Source of the DNA: an uncultured Acholeplasmatales bacterium | GTDB taxonomy: Bacteria > Bacillota_I > Bacilli_A > Acholeplasmatales > Anaeroplasmataceae | Assembly (NCBI GenBank): GCA_944323055.1 | Contig: CALUQZ010000007.1 | Location: forward strand, 1-64,000 | Direction: 5' to 3' | Length of the DNA stretch: 64,000 nucleotides | Shown here: positions 1-13,028 of the stretch, one piece after another | How positions within the stretch are numbered: the stretch's first letter is position 1 | How the letters are laid out: each line of letters begins with the position of its first letter | Notes under the pieces: model-generated | The model's database searches: none | Told to the model about the DNA's origin: nothing | The model's input: only the letters and a program-made list of their open reading frames with translations | Position numbers and translations under genes: made by a program

Positions 1-12
1 TTGGAGGTCGCG

Positions 13-28
13 AATCCCTTAAGGGATT
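13..28. repeat. 16-bp perfect palindrome at window edge
   Basis: AATCCCTTAAGGGATT reads the same on both strands and is followed by a T-rich stretch on the plus strand. It could be the terminator of a gene lying before the window. No gene context is visible, so its role is open. Confidence 0.4.
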
Positions 29-64
29 GTTATTCTTTAATTATTTTATTTGTCTACTTTGGAG

Positions 65-106
65 ATATCATATCACTGTGTGATCCTAGGCTTTTTTATA
101 TGATAT
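65..106. repeat. Inverted repeat enclosing a hairpin and T-run
   Basis: ATATCATAT (65-73) and ATATGATAT (98-106) are perfect inverted arms. Between them lie a small TCAC-TGT-GTGA hairpin (73-83) and a run of six T. It resembles a terminator-like or protein-binding site for something left of the window; nothing visible identifies it. Confidence 0.35.
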
Positions 107-137
107 ATGGCAATATTTACACAAAGAAATATAGGCA

Positions 138-232
138 TTAACTCAGATTTAACTCAGGCATCTATTTAAAATATGGCTTATTTTTGAGTTAAAATATAAA
201 ACTTTCTAACAATTTTTATTACTCTGAGTTAA
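138..232. repeat. Cluster of TTAACTCAG repeats in both orientations
   Basis: TTAACTCAG occurs twice in direct orientation (138-146 and 149-157). It recurs inverted as TTGAGTTAA (184-192, one base different) and CTGAGTTAA (224-232). Four copies in 95 bases of AT-rich non-coding DNA suggest a repeated regulator-binding site or remnant of a structured element. No gene is predicted in 1-276. Confidence 0.35.
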
Positions 233-242
233 ATAAGAAAAT

Positions 243-264
243 AAAAAAAGCCTTTAATAAGGCT
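243..264 (-). terminator. Rho-independent terminator after tRNA-Ser
   Basis: On the minus strand AGCCTT-ATTA-AAGGCT forms a six-pair stem followed directly by seven T. It sits 12 bases past the CCA end of tRNA-Ser. Confidence 0.75.
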
Positions 265-276
265 ATAAGTTCAAAA

Positions 277-367
277 TGGCGGAGCAGGAGAGATTCGAAC
301 TCTCGCACCAGTTACCCGGTCTACTTCCTTAGCAGGGAAGCCTCTTTAGCCTCTTGAGTACTACTCC
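277..367 (-). tRNA. tRNA-Ser (anticodon GCU)
   Basis: The minus strand reads GGAGTAG at the 5' end and CTGCTCC-G-CCA at the 3' end, giving a seven-pair acceptor stem with one G-T pair. The anticodon loop CTGCTAA is closed by TTCC/GGAA, so the anticodon is GCT. A long variable arm and a GTTCGAATC T-loop complete a class II tRNA of 91 bases with the CCA encoded. It has its own promoter and terminator. Confidence 0.93.
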
Positions 368-386
368 ATACCTGTCAAGCCCTTAT

Positions 387-415
387 ATTATACAAGATGG
401 CTTGACAAATTGCAA
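387..415 (-). promoter_or_regulatory. Promoter of tRNA-Ser within a 9-bp inverted repeat
   Basis: Minus strand: -35 TTGCAA (410-415), 17-base spacer, -10 TATAAT (387-392). The -10 box lies in the 17-base loop between TGTCAAGCC (373-381) and GGCTTGACA (399-407), a perfect 9-bp inverted repeat. The repeat may terminate tex transcripts or bind a regulator; the promoter itself is near consensus. Confidence 0.65.
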
Positions 416-418
416 GTA

Positions 419-2584
419 TTAATTTAATAATTCTAATTGTAACTTATGATGATCATAATCAATATCTATAACTCTTACTTTAATTAAATCACCAACACTT
501 AAAAGTTCAGATGGATGTTTAATCTCTTTTTTATTCATTTTTGATATATGAAGTAAACCATCATACTTAACACCGCAGTCAACGAAACAGCCAAAATCAA
601 TAACGTTGCGAACTGTACCTTCTAACTCATCACCAACTTTAACATCTTCAAAGTGTAAAATATCACTTCTTAAAATTGGAGTAGGATATTCATCTCTTAT
701 ATCTCGTAAAGGTTGAACAAAAGCATCGCAAATATCATTTAAAGTATATTCGTCAATATCAATTTTATTTAATACTTTTTCTTTATCTAATTTACTAACT
801 GCTTCTTTAATCTCTGGCGTTCCAATAGCATTTTCATCTAAACCCATAAATTCTAATAAAGCTCTAGCTTTATCATAACTTTCCGGGTGAATTGATGTCA
901 TATCTAATTTTTCAATCGGTTCAGCTATTCGTAAAAAGCCTATAGCTTGTTCATATGTTTTAGGTCCAATTTTTTTGACACCTTTAATTTCTTCACGAGT
1001 AGTTATTTTACCATTAATATCACGATATTTAACTATCTCTTGTGCTGATGATTTTGATAAACCAGAAACGTATGTAAGTAAGCTTACAGAAGCTGTATTA
1101 ACATTAACACCTATATTATTAACAACATCAGTAACAACATTATCTAAAGCTTGTGATAACTCTTTTTGATTTACATCGTGTTGATATTGCCCAACCCCAA
1201 TGCTCTTAGGATCAATTTTAACTAATTCAGATAATGGATCTTGTATACGTCTAGCAATAGATACAGCACTTCTTTCTTGAACTTCAAAGGTAGGGAATTC
1301 CTCTTTAGCGATATCAGAAGCACTATATACAGAGGCTCCAGCTTCACTAACTATAATGTATTTAACATTTAAATTATTCTCTTTAATGACACTAGCAATA
1401 AAACTTTCTGTTTCTCTAGATGCAGTACCATTACCAATAGCCATAATTTCAACTTTGTATTTCTTACATAAATCAACAATAACTTTTTTAGATTTAGCTA
1501 AACTAGCTTCGTCTACTGTTTCGCCTTTTCTTCTTTCATTTGGGTAAATTACCCCTTTATCTAAAAACTTACCTGTAGCATCTACAACTGCTAACTTGCA
1601 ACCTGTTCTAAAAGCAGGATCAACCCCTAAAACTACCTTACCTTTAAGTGGTGGTTGTAACAATAAATTTTTAACGTTCATAGAGAAAACATCAATAGCT
1701 TTACTTTCTGCATCTTCTGTCAAAATGCTTCTTATTTCTCTTTCAATTGAAGGTGAAATAAGTCTTTTATAAGAATCAGCTATAGCTTCTTTTATTTCAT
1801 CAGCAAATAATAAATGTCTTTTATGAATTACTTGATACTCTAAATAGTTAACATCACGTTCAGGTTGTAATTCAACATTAACTGATAAAATATCTAAACT
1901 CTCTCCTCTATTCATAGCTAATATTTGATGAGGTTTAACATAACGAAGACCTTCCGTTTTGTCATAATACATTTTAAATTTAACATCTTCATCTACTGCA
2001 TTCTTTTTTAACTTAGATGAAATAAACCCGTAATTAAGAGCTTTTTCTCTTATATATTTACGATAATTTGCATTATCTGAAACCATTTCAGCAATAATGT
2101 ATTTAGCACCTTCAACAGCTTTTTCATATGTTAAACCATCTTTCAAGTAAGGATTTACAATATCTTCCTTTTGCTTTCCATAATTTGGTTCTAACATTTG
2201 TTTAGCTAATGGTTCTAAGCCTAATTTAATAGCCTCAGTTGCCTTAGTTTTCTTCTTTTCTTTAAATGGACGATATAAATCTTCAACTTCAATTAATTTA
2301 GTAGCTTTTAATATTTCAGCTTTTAGTTCATCTGTCAATAGTCCTTTTTCATCAATTAATCTAATGACATCTTCTTTTTTCTTCTCTAAATTAACAGCAT
2401 AGTTATATCTTTCAGATATTTCTCTAATTTCTACTTCATTTAATCCACCAGTAGCCTCTTTACGATATCTAGCTATAAAAGGCACTGTCATATCATCAGC
2501 TAATAAATTTAAAACAGCTTCAATTTGTTTTGGTTTAATATTCAATTCTAATGCTATTGGGTTAATTAATTCTTTGCTATCCAT
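419..2584 (-). CDS. tex: Tex family RNA-binding transcription accessory protein
   Basis: This 721-residue protein has the full Tex architecture. It begins with the Tex N-terminal helical domain containing VPFIARYRKEATGGL near residues 34-48. An RNase H-like (YqgF-type) domain follows from about 315 (VVLGVDPAFRTGCKLAVVD). Helix-hairpin-helix motifs lie near 490-560, and a C-terminal S1 domain contains GTVRNVIDFGCFVDCG. Tex is a cytoplasmic nucleic-acid-binding protein linked to transcription and, in some species, toxin expression; its exact role here is not shown. It is the last gene of the ligA-to-tex run. No Shine-Dalgarno lies next to the ATG; the nearest, AAGGA, is about 33 bases upstream on the far side of a hairpin. 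Confidence 0.96.
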   Translation of the reverse strand: MDSKELINPIALELNIKPKQIEAVLNLLADDMTVPFIARYRKEATGGLNEVEIREISERYNYAVNLEKKKEDVIRLIDEKGLLTDELKAEILKATKLIEVEDLYRPFKEKKKTKATEAIKLGLEPLAKQMLEPNYGKQKEDIVNPYLKDGLTYEKAVEGAKYIIAEMVSDNANYRKYIREKALNYGFISSKLKKNAVDEDVKFKMYYDKTEGLRYVKPHQILAMNRGESLDILSVNVELQPERDVNYLEYQVIHKRHLLFADEIKEAIADSYKRLISPSIEREIRSILTEDAESKAIDVFSMNVKNLLLQPPLKGKVVLGVDPAFRTGCKLAVVDATGKFLDKGVIYPNERRKGETVDEASLAKSKKVIVDLCKKYKVEIMAIGNGTASRETESFIASVIKENNLNVKYIIVSEAGASVYSASDIAKEEFPTFEVQERSAVSIARRIQDPLSELVKIDPKSIGVGQYQHDVNQKELSQALDNVVTDVVNNIGVNVNTASVSLLTYVSGLSKSSAQEIVKYRDINGKITTREEIKGVKKIGPKTYEQAIGFLRIAEPIEKLDMTSIHPESYDKARALLEFMGLDENAIGTPEIKEAVSKLDKEKVLNKIDIDEYTLNDICDAFVQPLRDIRDEYPTPILRSDILHFEDVKVGDELEGTVRNVIDFGCFVDCGVKYDGLLHISKMNKKEIKHPSELLSVGDLIKVRVIDIDYDHHKLQLELLN

Positions 2585-2593
2585 AATACAATA

Positions 2594-2614
2594 AAAACGC
2601 TATTGTAGCGTTTT
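2594..2614 (-). terminator. Hairpin just upstream of tex
   Basis: AAAACGCTA and TAGCGTTTT form a perfect nine-pair stem with a three-base loop, followed on the minus strand by TATT. It could be an intergenic terminator or attenuator. It also lies exactly between the only Shine-Dalgarno-like sequence (2617-2623) and the tex ATG, leaving about 11 unpaired bases if folded. Confidence 0.6.
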
Positions 2615-2623
2615 ATTCCTTTC

Positions 2624-3256
2624 TTACATATTTGAAACTAATAGATTAGCTTCATTTAAATTATTTATTAATCCTTCAACAGAAGAATTAGTAAATACAA
2701 TATCCTTATCTGATTCTTGTACTTGCGAATTTAGATTATCTTCAGCATCACAAGCATCTTGCATTGAAGCATAATAAGTACCATCATAAATATACATTAA
2801 TTGTGGCGTAAATGTAACATTACCATAATCTGCATTTTCTAAAATAGATGAATTAGAACTTACAGTTGTATCAATTAAATAAATACTAAAACGATTAGCT
2901 TCATCTTCTTCATTAGCTTGTTTTATAGTATTAATTAATCTTTCAATTCTTGTTTCAATACTATTTTTTTGAGAATCTGACAAACTAGCATAAGTATCAT
3001 TATCATAAACAAATAAAAATGTATTTTCATTCTCTGCTAATTCATTAGATAATTGCGAATAATTAATTTTATAAGTGTCATATTTAGTCAATTGTGTTTC
3101 TACATTATCATTATTAAATACACCAACACCCCATAAAATTAACACAATAACCGCCGCAATTACAACAACAGCTGATGGGATTAATATAGCTAATAGTCTT
3201 TTATGACTTTTCTTTTTTACTTCTGCTGTTTCTCTATAAACATTAGCACGTGCCAT
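2624..3256 (-). CDS. Membrane-anchored protein, possibly thioredoxin-fold
   Basis: This 210-residue protein has a basic cytoplasmic start, one strong membrane helix at about residues 22-45, and an acidic extracytoplasmic domain. The domain contains TFLFVYDND followed by helices and later TPQLMYIYDG. That order resembles a thioredoxin fold: a strand before the active site, then the cis-proline loop. There is no CXXC, so redox activity is not expected. A clear RBS (AGGAGGTAATAAGC) precedes the ATG. It sits between acpS and tex with gaps of 66 and 39 bases. The fold assignment is an inference; the family is not recognised. Confidence 0.75.
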   Translation of the reverse strand: MARANVYRETAEVKKKSHKRLLAILIPSAVVVIAAVIVLILWGVGVFNNDNVETQLTKYDTYKINYSQLSNELAENENTFLFVYDNDTYASLSDSQKNSIETRIERLINTIKQANEEDEANRFSIYLIDTTVSSNSSILENADYGNVTFTPQLMYIYDGTYYASMQDACDAEDNLNSQVQESDKDIVFTNSSVEGLINNLNEANLLVSNM

Positions 3257-3322
3257 GCTTATTACCTCCTATCTAATTAATCGAGTAAATTATAATAAAT
3301 TTTGCTTAAAATAGCAATCTCT

Positions 3323-3649
3323 TTAAACGATTAAAGCTATTGCAGTCGCATAATTATTAGTATGACTAATAGAAATTTCTATATTTATATCTATTTTTGT
3401 TTTAACATAAGGCTTACCATGTTCATCATTTAAAACAGAAAAATCCTTATAATTAAAAGCCTGTTTTAAATCAATAGCTTTAAAAATAGCTTCTTTAGCA
3501 GCAAAACGTCCACCAACATATTCTATTTTTCTTTTTAAAAGTGACATTTTTTGATATTCAACAAACTCGTCATCTGATAATATTTTATTAGCTAATCGTT
3601 CAAGATTTAATGCTATTCTACTTAATTCAACTAAATCAATACCTATCAT
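3323..3649 (-). CDS. acpS: Holo-[acyl-carrier-protein] synthase
   Basis: AcpS transfers 4'-phosphopantetheine from CoA to the serine of acyl carrier protein, activating it for fatty acid synthesis. The 108-residue length is slightly below the usual 115-125. Visible signatures are the N-terminal MIGIDLVELSRI, with the metal-binding Asp, and FAAKEAIFKAI, with the conserved Glu and Lys, plus ISISHT near the C-terminus. The start overlaps the end of whiA by 14 bases, so translation is probably coupled. Confidence 0.95.
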   Translation of the reverse strand: MIGIDLVELSRIALNLERLANKILSDDEFVEYQKMSLLKRKIEYVGGRFAAKEAIFKAIDLKQAFNYKDFSVLNDEHGKPYVKTKIDINIEISISHTNNYATAIALIV

Positions 3650-4601
3650 TTTTATTCCTTTTTTCTCGATATTCTAAAGCTATTTCTTTAATTTTTCTAA
3701 AGCGATGATTTAACCCAGATTTAGATATATTCTCATTATATTCATTTTTTAAAATATCACACAATTCGGTTAGTGAAGCCTCCATATTATTTTTTCTAAC
3801 TTCCATAACCATTACTAATTTAGGGTCTAATTTTTCTAATGGGTAATACTTTTCTAAATACTTTATATATTTAAATATATTTTTATTAGCCTCATTCGTT
3901 TTACTTTGATTTGCTATATCAAAATTAACTTTTCTTTTAGCATCAGCAATCACTTTACGTTTTATAATATCTTCTTCCATTTTAAAGACTTGCACATTTA
4001 CACCTATTATTCTTAAGATATCACATATACTATCTTTATCCTTTAAATAAATAACATATTTATCTTTTCTTTTAGAAATTCTAGCATTAAAACCAAATGA
4101 ATTAATCAAAGTTTGAATAAAAATGGCTTCTCTGTCAATAGATGTTTGAAATTCTAGATGATAATTGCTAGTTTTAGGATCATTTACAGAACCACCAACA
4201 ATAAAACATCCCCTTAAATAAGCCTTTTTTAATGTCTCATTATCAATTATTTCCCTTTTAATTTCCGTATCATCTTCTAATATTTTAAACTCTTTAATAA
4301 TCCGGTCTCCATCCTCAATAAAAATAGAAAACAATACTGGTTTATTAAAACGCATAACTTGTCTTTGATATAAATTATAATTGATATTAGGAAACACCTG
4401 TAACAATAGTTTAATTATAAAGCGAGTTATGGGATTACTAGGTGTTTCAAAATTTAATTTAAATGACATTTTACTAGATAAAGACAATGTAAAGCCATTG
4501 TGAATAATTGCATTTAAAAGGATTTTGCTTTCTTTTTCTGTTTCTATAACAACATGAGTTAATTCTTCTTTGCATTCTAAAGCATAACTCATTTTATTCA
4601 C
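3636..4601 (-). CDS. whiA: Sporulation/cell division regulator WhiA
   Basis: WhiA is a DNA-binding protein with a degenerate LAGLIDADG homing-endonuclease fold and a C-terminal helix-turn-helix; in Firmicutes it affects cell division and chromosome segregation. The 321-residue length is typical. The N-terminus shows MSYALECKEELTHV, and the middle contains AYLRGCFIVGGSVNDPK, the family's inactive LAGLIDADG motif. The C-terminus carries the DUF199-type helices (LTELCDILKNEYNENISKSG). It overlaps both the lgt fusion (8 bases) and acpS (14 bases). Confidence 0.94.
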   Translation of the reverse strand: MNKMSYALECKEELTHVVIETEKESKILLNAIIHNGFTLSLSSKMSFKLNFETPSNPITRFIIKLLLQVFPNINYNLYQRQVMRFNKPVLFSIFIEDGDRIIKEFKILEDDTEIKREIIDNETLKKAYLRGCFIVGGSVNDPKTSNYHLEFQTSIDREAIFIQTLINSFGFNARISKRKDKYVIYLKDKDSICDILRIIGVNVQVFKMEEDIIKRKVIADAKRKVNFDIANQSKTNEANKNIFKYIKYLEKYYPLEKLDPKLVMVMEVRKNNMEASLTELCDILKNEYNENISKSGLNHRFRKIKEIALEYREKRNKNDRY

Positions 4602-6297
4602 CTAAAACTTTAGTTAAACCATACATTGAATCAATAAAATAATCTGGATCAGCTGCTTGTAAAACAGGGGCTCTACCATTATCTTTTTTATAAGCAACCG
4701 CACATGTTTTAACTTTAGCATTTTTACCTGCTTCAATATCTGACACACTATCACCAACATATAAAGTTCTTGTAGTTTTTAATTTTTGACATGCCTTATA
4801 AATACCTTCTGGGTCTGGTTTAGGTTTAGATACTTCATCTTGTCCGATAACTACATCAAAATATTGAATGATATTAAAATGTTCTAATGCATGATTTACT
4901 AATTCAGTCTTTTTAGCTGAAACAACACCCAATTTATAATTATGTTTATGAAGAAATTTTAAGGTATCTTTTACACCCGGAAATAAACTAACTAATTCAT
5001 CATGTGCTTCAATATTATAAGAACGATAATATTCAATCATTTCATTTATCTTATTAGGATCATCTGTATATTTACCAAAACTACTAGCTAAAGGTGGGCC
5101 AAAGAAAGAGTCAAGTTCGGCATCAGTTAACTCATGATTTGGAAAATATTTTTCAAAAGTATGAACAAAAGAACGATAAATAAGTTCTTTTGAATCTAAA
5201 ATTGTTCCATCTAAATCAAATAAGATAGTATCAATTTTATTATTTTTAATATAATCAACTAGTTCTAGATAATTAGTTCGTGGGCCAAATTTGCGTTTTA
5301 ATATTAAGAATGCTATACCACAAATGATAAACACAACTGACACAACAATACTTACTCTAATATTGCCTACTAACAATACTTCTCCTTCAAATCTAAATGA
5401 TTCAGTTATTGTTCTTACTATACCATACCAAATTAAATATAGTCCTAACATATCACCAGATTCTAATTTCTTTGATTTTTTTCTAGCTATTAATAAAATA
5501 CAAAGACCTACTAAATTTAATAAACTTTCATATAAAAACATTGGTTGATAATAACCAGCAGATAAACCATTTAATAAATATGGCGACTCTATATACATAT
5601 TTTCACTGATAAATTTTGGTAAAAAGAATCTAAATAAAGCCTCATTTTCTACTAATGGCCCATATAATTCATGGTTACAAAAATTACCCCAGCGGCCAAA
5701 AATTTGACCTATTAAAAACCCAGGAGCTACTAAATCTAGCGCTTTATAAAGTGAAACTTTAGTCTTTTTACAATATAAAAAGACCACGATAATAGCCATA
5801 ATTACGCCACCTTGAATACCAAGACCGGCCCAACCATCACGTAAACCTATTACATCACCAAAAGTTTGAAATTCATCTAAATTAAATAAAACATACCAAA
5901 TTCTAGCTCCAATTATAGCTAAAGGCAATGTGATTAAAATACCTGTATATATAAAATCAGAATAAATACCTATTCTTTTTCCTTCTTTAACACCAAGAAT
6001 AACGGCCACTACAACCCCAAGTAAAATCCATAAGGCATACCATCTTACTTCAAGACCAAATATTTCAAAAGCTACTGGGTCAATAAATAAATCACTTAGG
6101 GTTAAATCTAAAATTAATAAAACAATTAAAGCTACAATAGTTAAAACAAGAGGAATAGATACTCTCAAAACATGATCTTTTTTTGTAATAATATTTTTTA
6201 CTTTAATTGTCTTATACTCACCATTAATTTTCAAATATGGATAATATAGACAAGCTATTATTATTAAAATTATAGAAATAAATAAAGCATAAATCAC
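4594..6297 (-). CDS. lgt: Lgt fused to a PpaX-like HAD phosphatase
   Basis: This 567-residue protein joins two enzymes. About residues 73-335 are prolipoprotein diacylglyceryl transferase, the membrane enzyme that lipidates the lipobox cysteine. It has the DPVAFEIFGLEVRWYALW start and the GRWGNFCNHELYGP signature at 201-214. About residues 355-567 are a HAD hydrolase with DLDGTILDS (catalytic Asp 361 and 363), VVSAKKTE, KPKPDPEG and VGDSVSDIEAG, closest in type to pyrophosphatase PpaX. A further 70 residues with two predicted membrane helices precede the Lgt domain. In Bacillus hprK, lgt and ppaX are neighbours, so a fusion of adjacent genes is likely. It overlaps hprK by four bases (ATGA) and supplies the enzyme needed by the lipoproteins at 24823-30378. 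Confidence 0.94.
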   Translation of the reverse strand: MIYALFISIILIIIACLYYPYLKINGEYKTIKVKNIITKKDHVLRVSIPLVLTIVALIVLLILDLTLSDLFIDPVAFEIFGLEVRWYALWILLGVVVAVILGVKEGKRIGIYSDFIYTGILITLPLAIIGARIWYVLFNLDEFQTFGDVIGLRDGWAGLGIQGGVIMAIIVVFLYCKKTKVSLYKALDLVAPGFLIGQIFGRWGNFCNHELYGPLVENEALFRFFLPKFISENMYIESPYLLNGLSAGYYQPMFLYESLLNLVGLCILLIARKKSKKLESGDMLGLYLIWYGIVRTITESFRFEGEVLLVGNIRVSIVVSVVFIICGIAFLILKRKFGPRTNYLELVDYIKNNKIDTILFDLDGTILDSKELIYRSFVHTFEKYFPNHELTDAELDSFFGPPLASSFGKYTDDPNKINEMIEYYRSYNIEAHDELVSLFPGVKDTLKFLHKHNYKLGVVSAKKTELVNHALEHFNIIQYFDVVIGQDEVSKPKPDPEGIYKACQKLKTTRTLYVGDSVSDIEAGKNAKVKTCAVAYKKDNGRAPVLQAADPDYFIDSMYGLTKVLGE

Positions 6298-7225
6298 TCA
6301 TCTTCACCTCGAGCTTTCTTATTGACAGAATCGACAAAAGCTTTAGCATCATTATAATCATTATATATTCTTAACTTTTCATTTAAAACGGCTGATTCAA
6401 CTAACAATGCTACATTTCTACCAGGTAAGACTGGTATAATTAATTTAGTAATTTCCGTATCGAAAAACTTAATTTTATCTTGTTTTAAACCTAAACGATC
6501 ATAATATTTGTCTTTGTCCCACATCTCTAATTCAATAACTAATTTAACATTTTTTTTAGGTCTATAGGCTCCGGCACCAAACATATGAACTACATCAACA
6601 ATACCTATACCTCTAATTTCCATATATCTTTTTAAAATATCTGGAGCAGTGCCAATTAAATTACCTGGTTCTTTCTCAAATATTTCTACTAAATCATCAG
6701 AAATTAATTGATGACCCCTTTTAATTAAATCAAGAGCAGTTTCAGACTTACCAATACCACTATGACCCATAATTAAAGTACCAAGACCATGGATATCTAA
6801 AAAGGTGGCATGAACACTTATTCTAGCTGCTAAAATCTCTTGTAAATAAGTATACAATTTAGATGATGTAGCAGTAGTAGGTAAATCACTTTTAACTAAA
6901 GCAATATTATAATTTTTAGCAAAATCTAAAAAATAGTCTGGTAATGTTACATTTTTAGAAAAAACAATTAGAGGGGGTTCTAAATTAAAAATATTACGTA
7001 CTCTTTCAATTTGAACTTCTTCTGGTAATGTTTTTAAAAAAGTAGCTTCTTTAGTTCCTATTAAAACGATTCTTTGCGGTTCATAAAAATCTAAATAACC
7101 ACAAAGCTCCATACCCGGCCGACAAATCATATCTTCAACAACATATCTATCTAAGCCAGAATCACCATAAAAGATAGTCAAATTATTATCTTCTATTATT
7201 TTTTTTACTAATACACCTTTTTTAC

Positions 7226-7229
<4 letters not shown>
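6294..7229 (-). CDS. hprK: HPr kinase/phosphorylase
   Basis: HprK phosphorylates and dephosphorylates Ser46 of HPr, linking sugar uptake to catabolite repression. At 311 residues it has the normal length. The C-terminal kinase domain shows the P-loop GHSGIGKS at 155-162, the catalytic ISDD at 176-179 and the family signature MEIRGIGI at 203-210. The N-terminal MurF-like domain is intact. ATGA overlaps join it to uvrA upstream and lgt downstream. HPr itself is not in the window. Confidence 0.97.
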
Positions 7230-12054
<4,825 letters not shown>

Positions 12055-12138
12055 TTATTATACTATTTTTTTAATTATTTATATAGTGTTAAATTAAATT
12101 AAATGTGTTAAAATGGTTTTATAAACTTCTAAGGAAGG

Positions 12139-12156
12139 ATGTCTGAATTTATATGA
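12139..12156 (+). other. Possible five-codon leader ORF
   Basis: ATG TCT GAA TTT ATA TGA starts immediately after AAGGAAGG, and its TGA overlaps the ATG of the ABC ATPase gene (ATGA). The strong Shine-Dalgarno is badly placed for the ATPase ATG (about 13 bases) but also unusually close to this ATG. It may be a coupling mini-ORF or chance. Confidence 0.25.
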
Positions 12157-13028
12157 AAAATTTGATTATTAATAATCTTTCTAAAATGTATAACGAACAA
12201 AAAGGAATAAAAGATATAAACATTACTTTAGAAGATAAAAGATGTATGGCCATTTTAGGTAAAAGTGGTAGTGGTAAATCTACTTTATTAAAATGTATAA
12301 TTAATGAATTAGCCGTTGATACTGGCAAAATAACAATTCTAAATGGCAATTTAAAAGATGACTACACTAATATCATGCGAGATATTGGCTATTTGCCAGA
12401 TTATCCTTATAATTTCCCTTCTATTAAAATAAAAGATTTCATCAAAACAATCAATAAATATTATAATTTAGATTATACTTTAAATATCACTAATTATCTA
12501 AACTCATTTAACCTTGATATAAACCAGAATATCTATGATTTATCAAGTGGAGAAAAACAAAAATTGTCTCTTATTTTAGCGTTTTTTCACAAGCCAAAAT
12601 TGCTATTATTAGACGAACCTACTAACTATTTAGATAACAATTCAATTCATACTTTAACAAATATTTTAAAACAATTAAAATATGAAGGAACTAGTATTAT
12701 TATAGTTAGCCATTCTCTCAATTTCACTATTGATTTAGCTGATGATATTTATTTATTAAATAACAATACTATTTTAGATATTAAAAATAAAATAATGAAA
12801 AAAGACTATAAAAAAGTAACAATTGCTTTAAAAGATATGATAACTTATAAAGACCTCAATTTAAAAGGCCTATCAAATATTAGTTTAAATAATGAGACAG
12901 CTAGTTTCATATACGCTGGTGAGATGACTTATTTATTAAAAAAATTAAGTAACTTTAATCTTTTAGATATAGAAATTGAAAGTCCTACTATAGAAGAGAT
13001 AATAGGAGGTCTTTTAAATGATTTATAA
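12153..13028 (+). CDS. ABC transporter ATP-binding protein
   Basis: This 291-residue ATPase has Walker A GKSGSGKSTLLK near residues 36-47, signature LSSGEKQKLSLILAFF, and Walker B LLLLDEPTNYLD. The last ~80 residues form a C-terminal extension like those of ABC-2 type exporters (YxlF/EcsA-like). It is followed by two overlapping integral membrane genes, so it probably powers an exporter for an unknown substrate. The preceding SD is about 13 bases from the ATG, but no better start exists because an in-frame TGA lies just upstream. Confidence 0.93.
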   Translation: MKNLIINNLSKMYNEQKGIKDINITLEDKRCMAILGKSGSGKSTLLKCIINELAVDTGKITILNGNLKDDYTNIMRDIGYLPDYPYNFPSIKIKDFIKTINKYYNLDYTLNITNYLNSFNLDINQNIYDLSSGEKQKLSLILAFFHKPKLLLLDEPTNYLDNNSIHTLTNILKQLKYEGTSIIIVSHSLNFTIDLADDIYLLNNNTILDIKNKIMKKDYKKVTIALKDMITYKDLNLKGLSNISLNNETASFIYAGEMTYLLKKLSNFNLLDIEIESPTIEEIIGGLLNDL

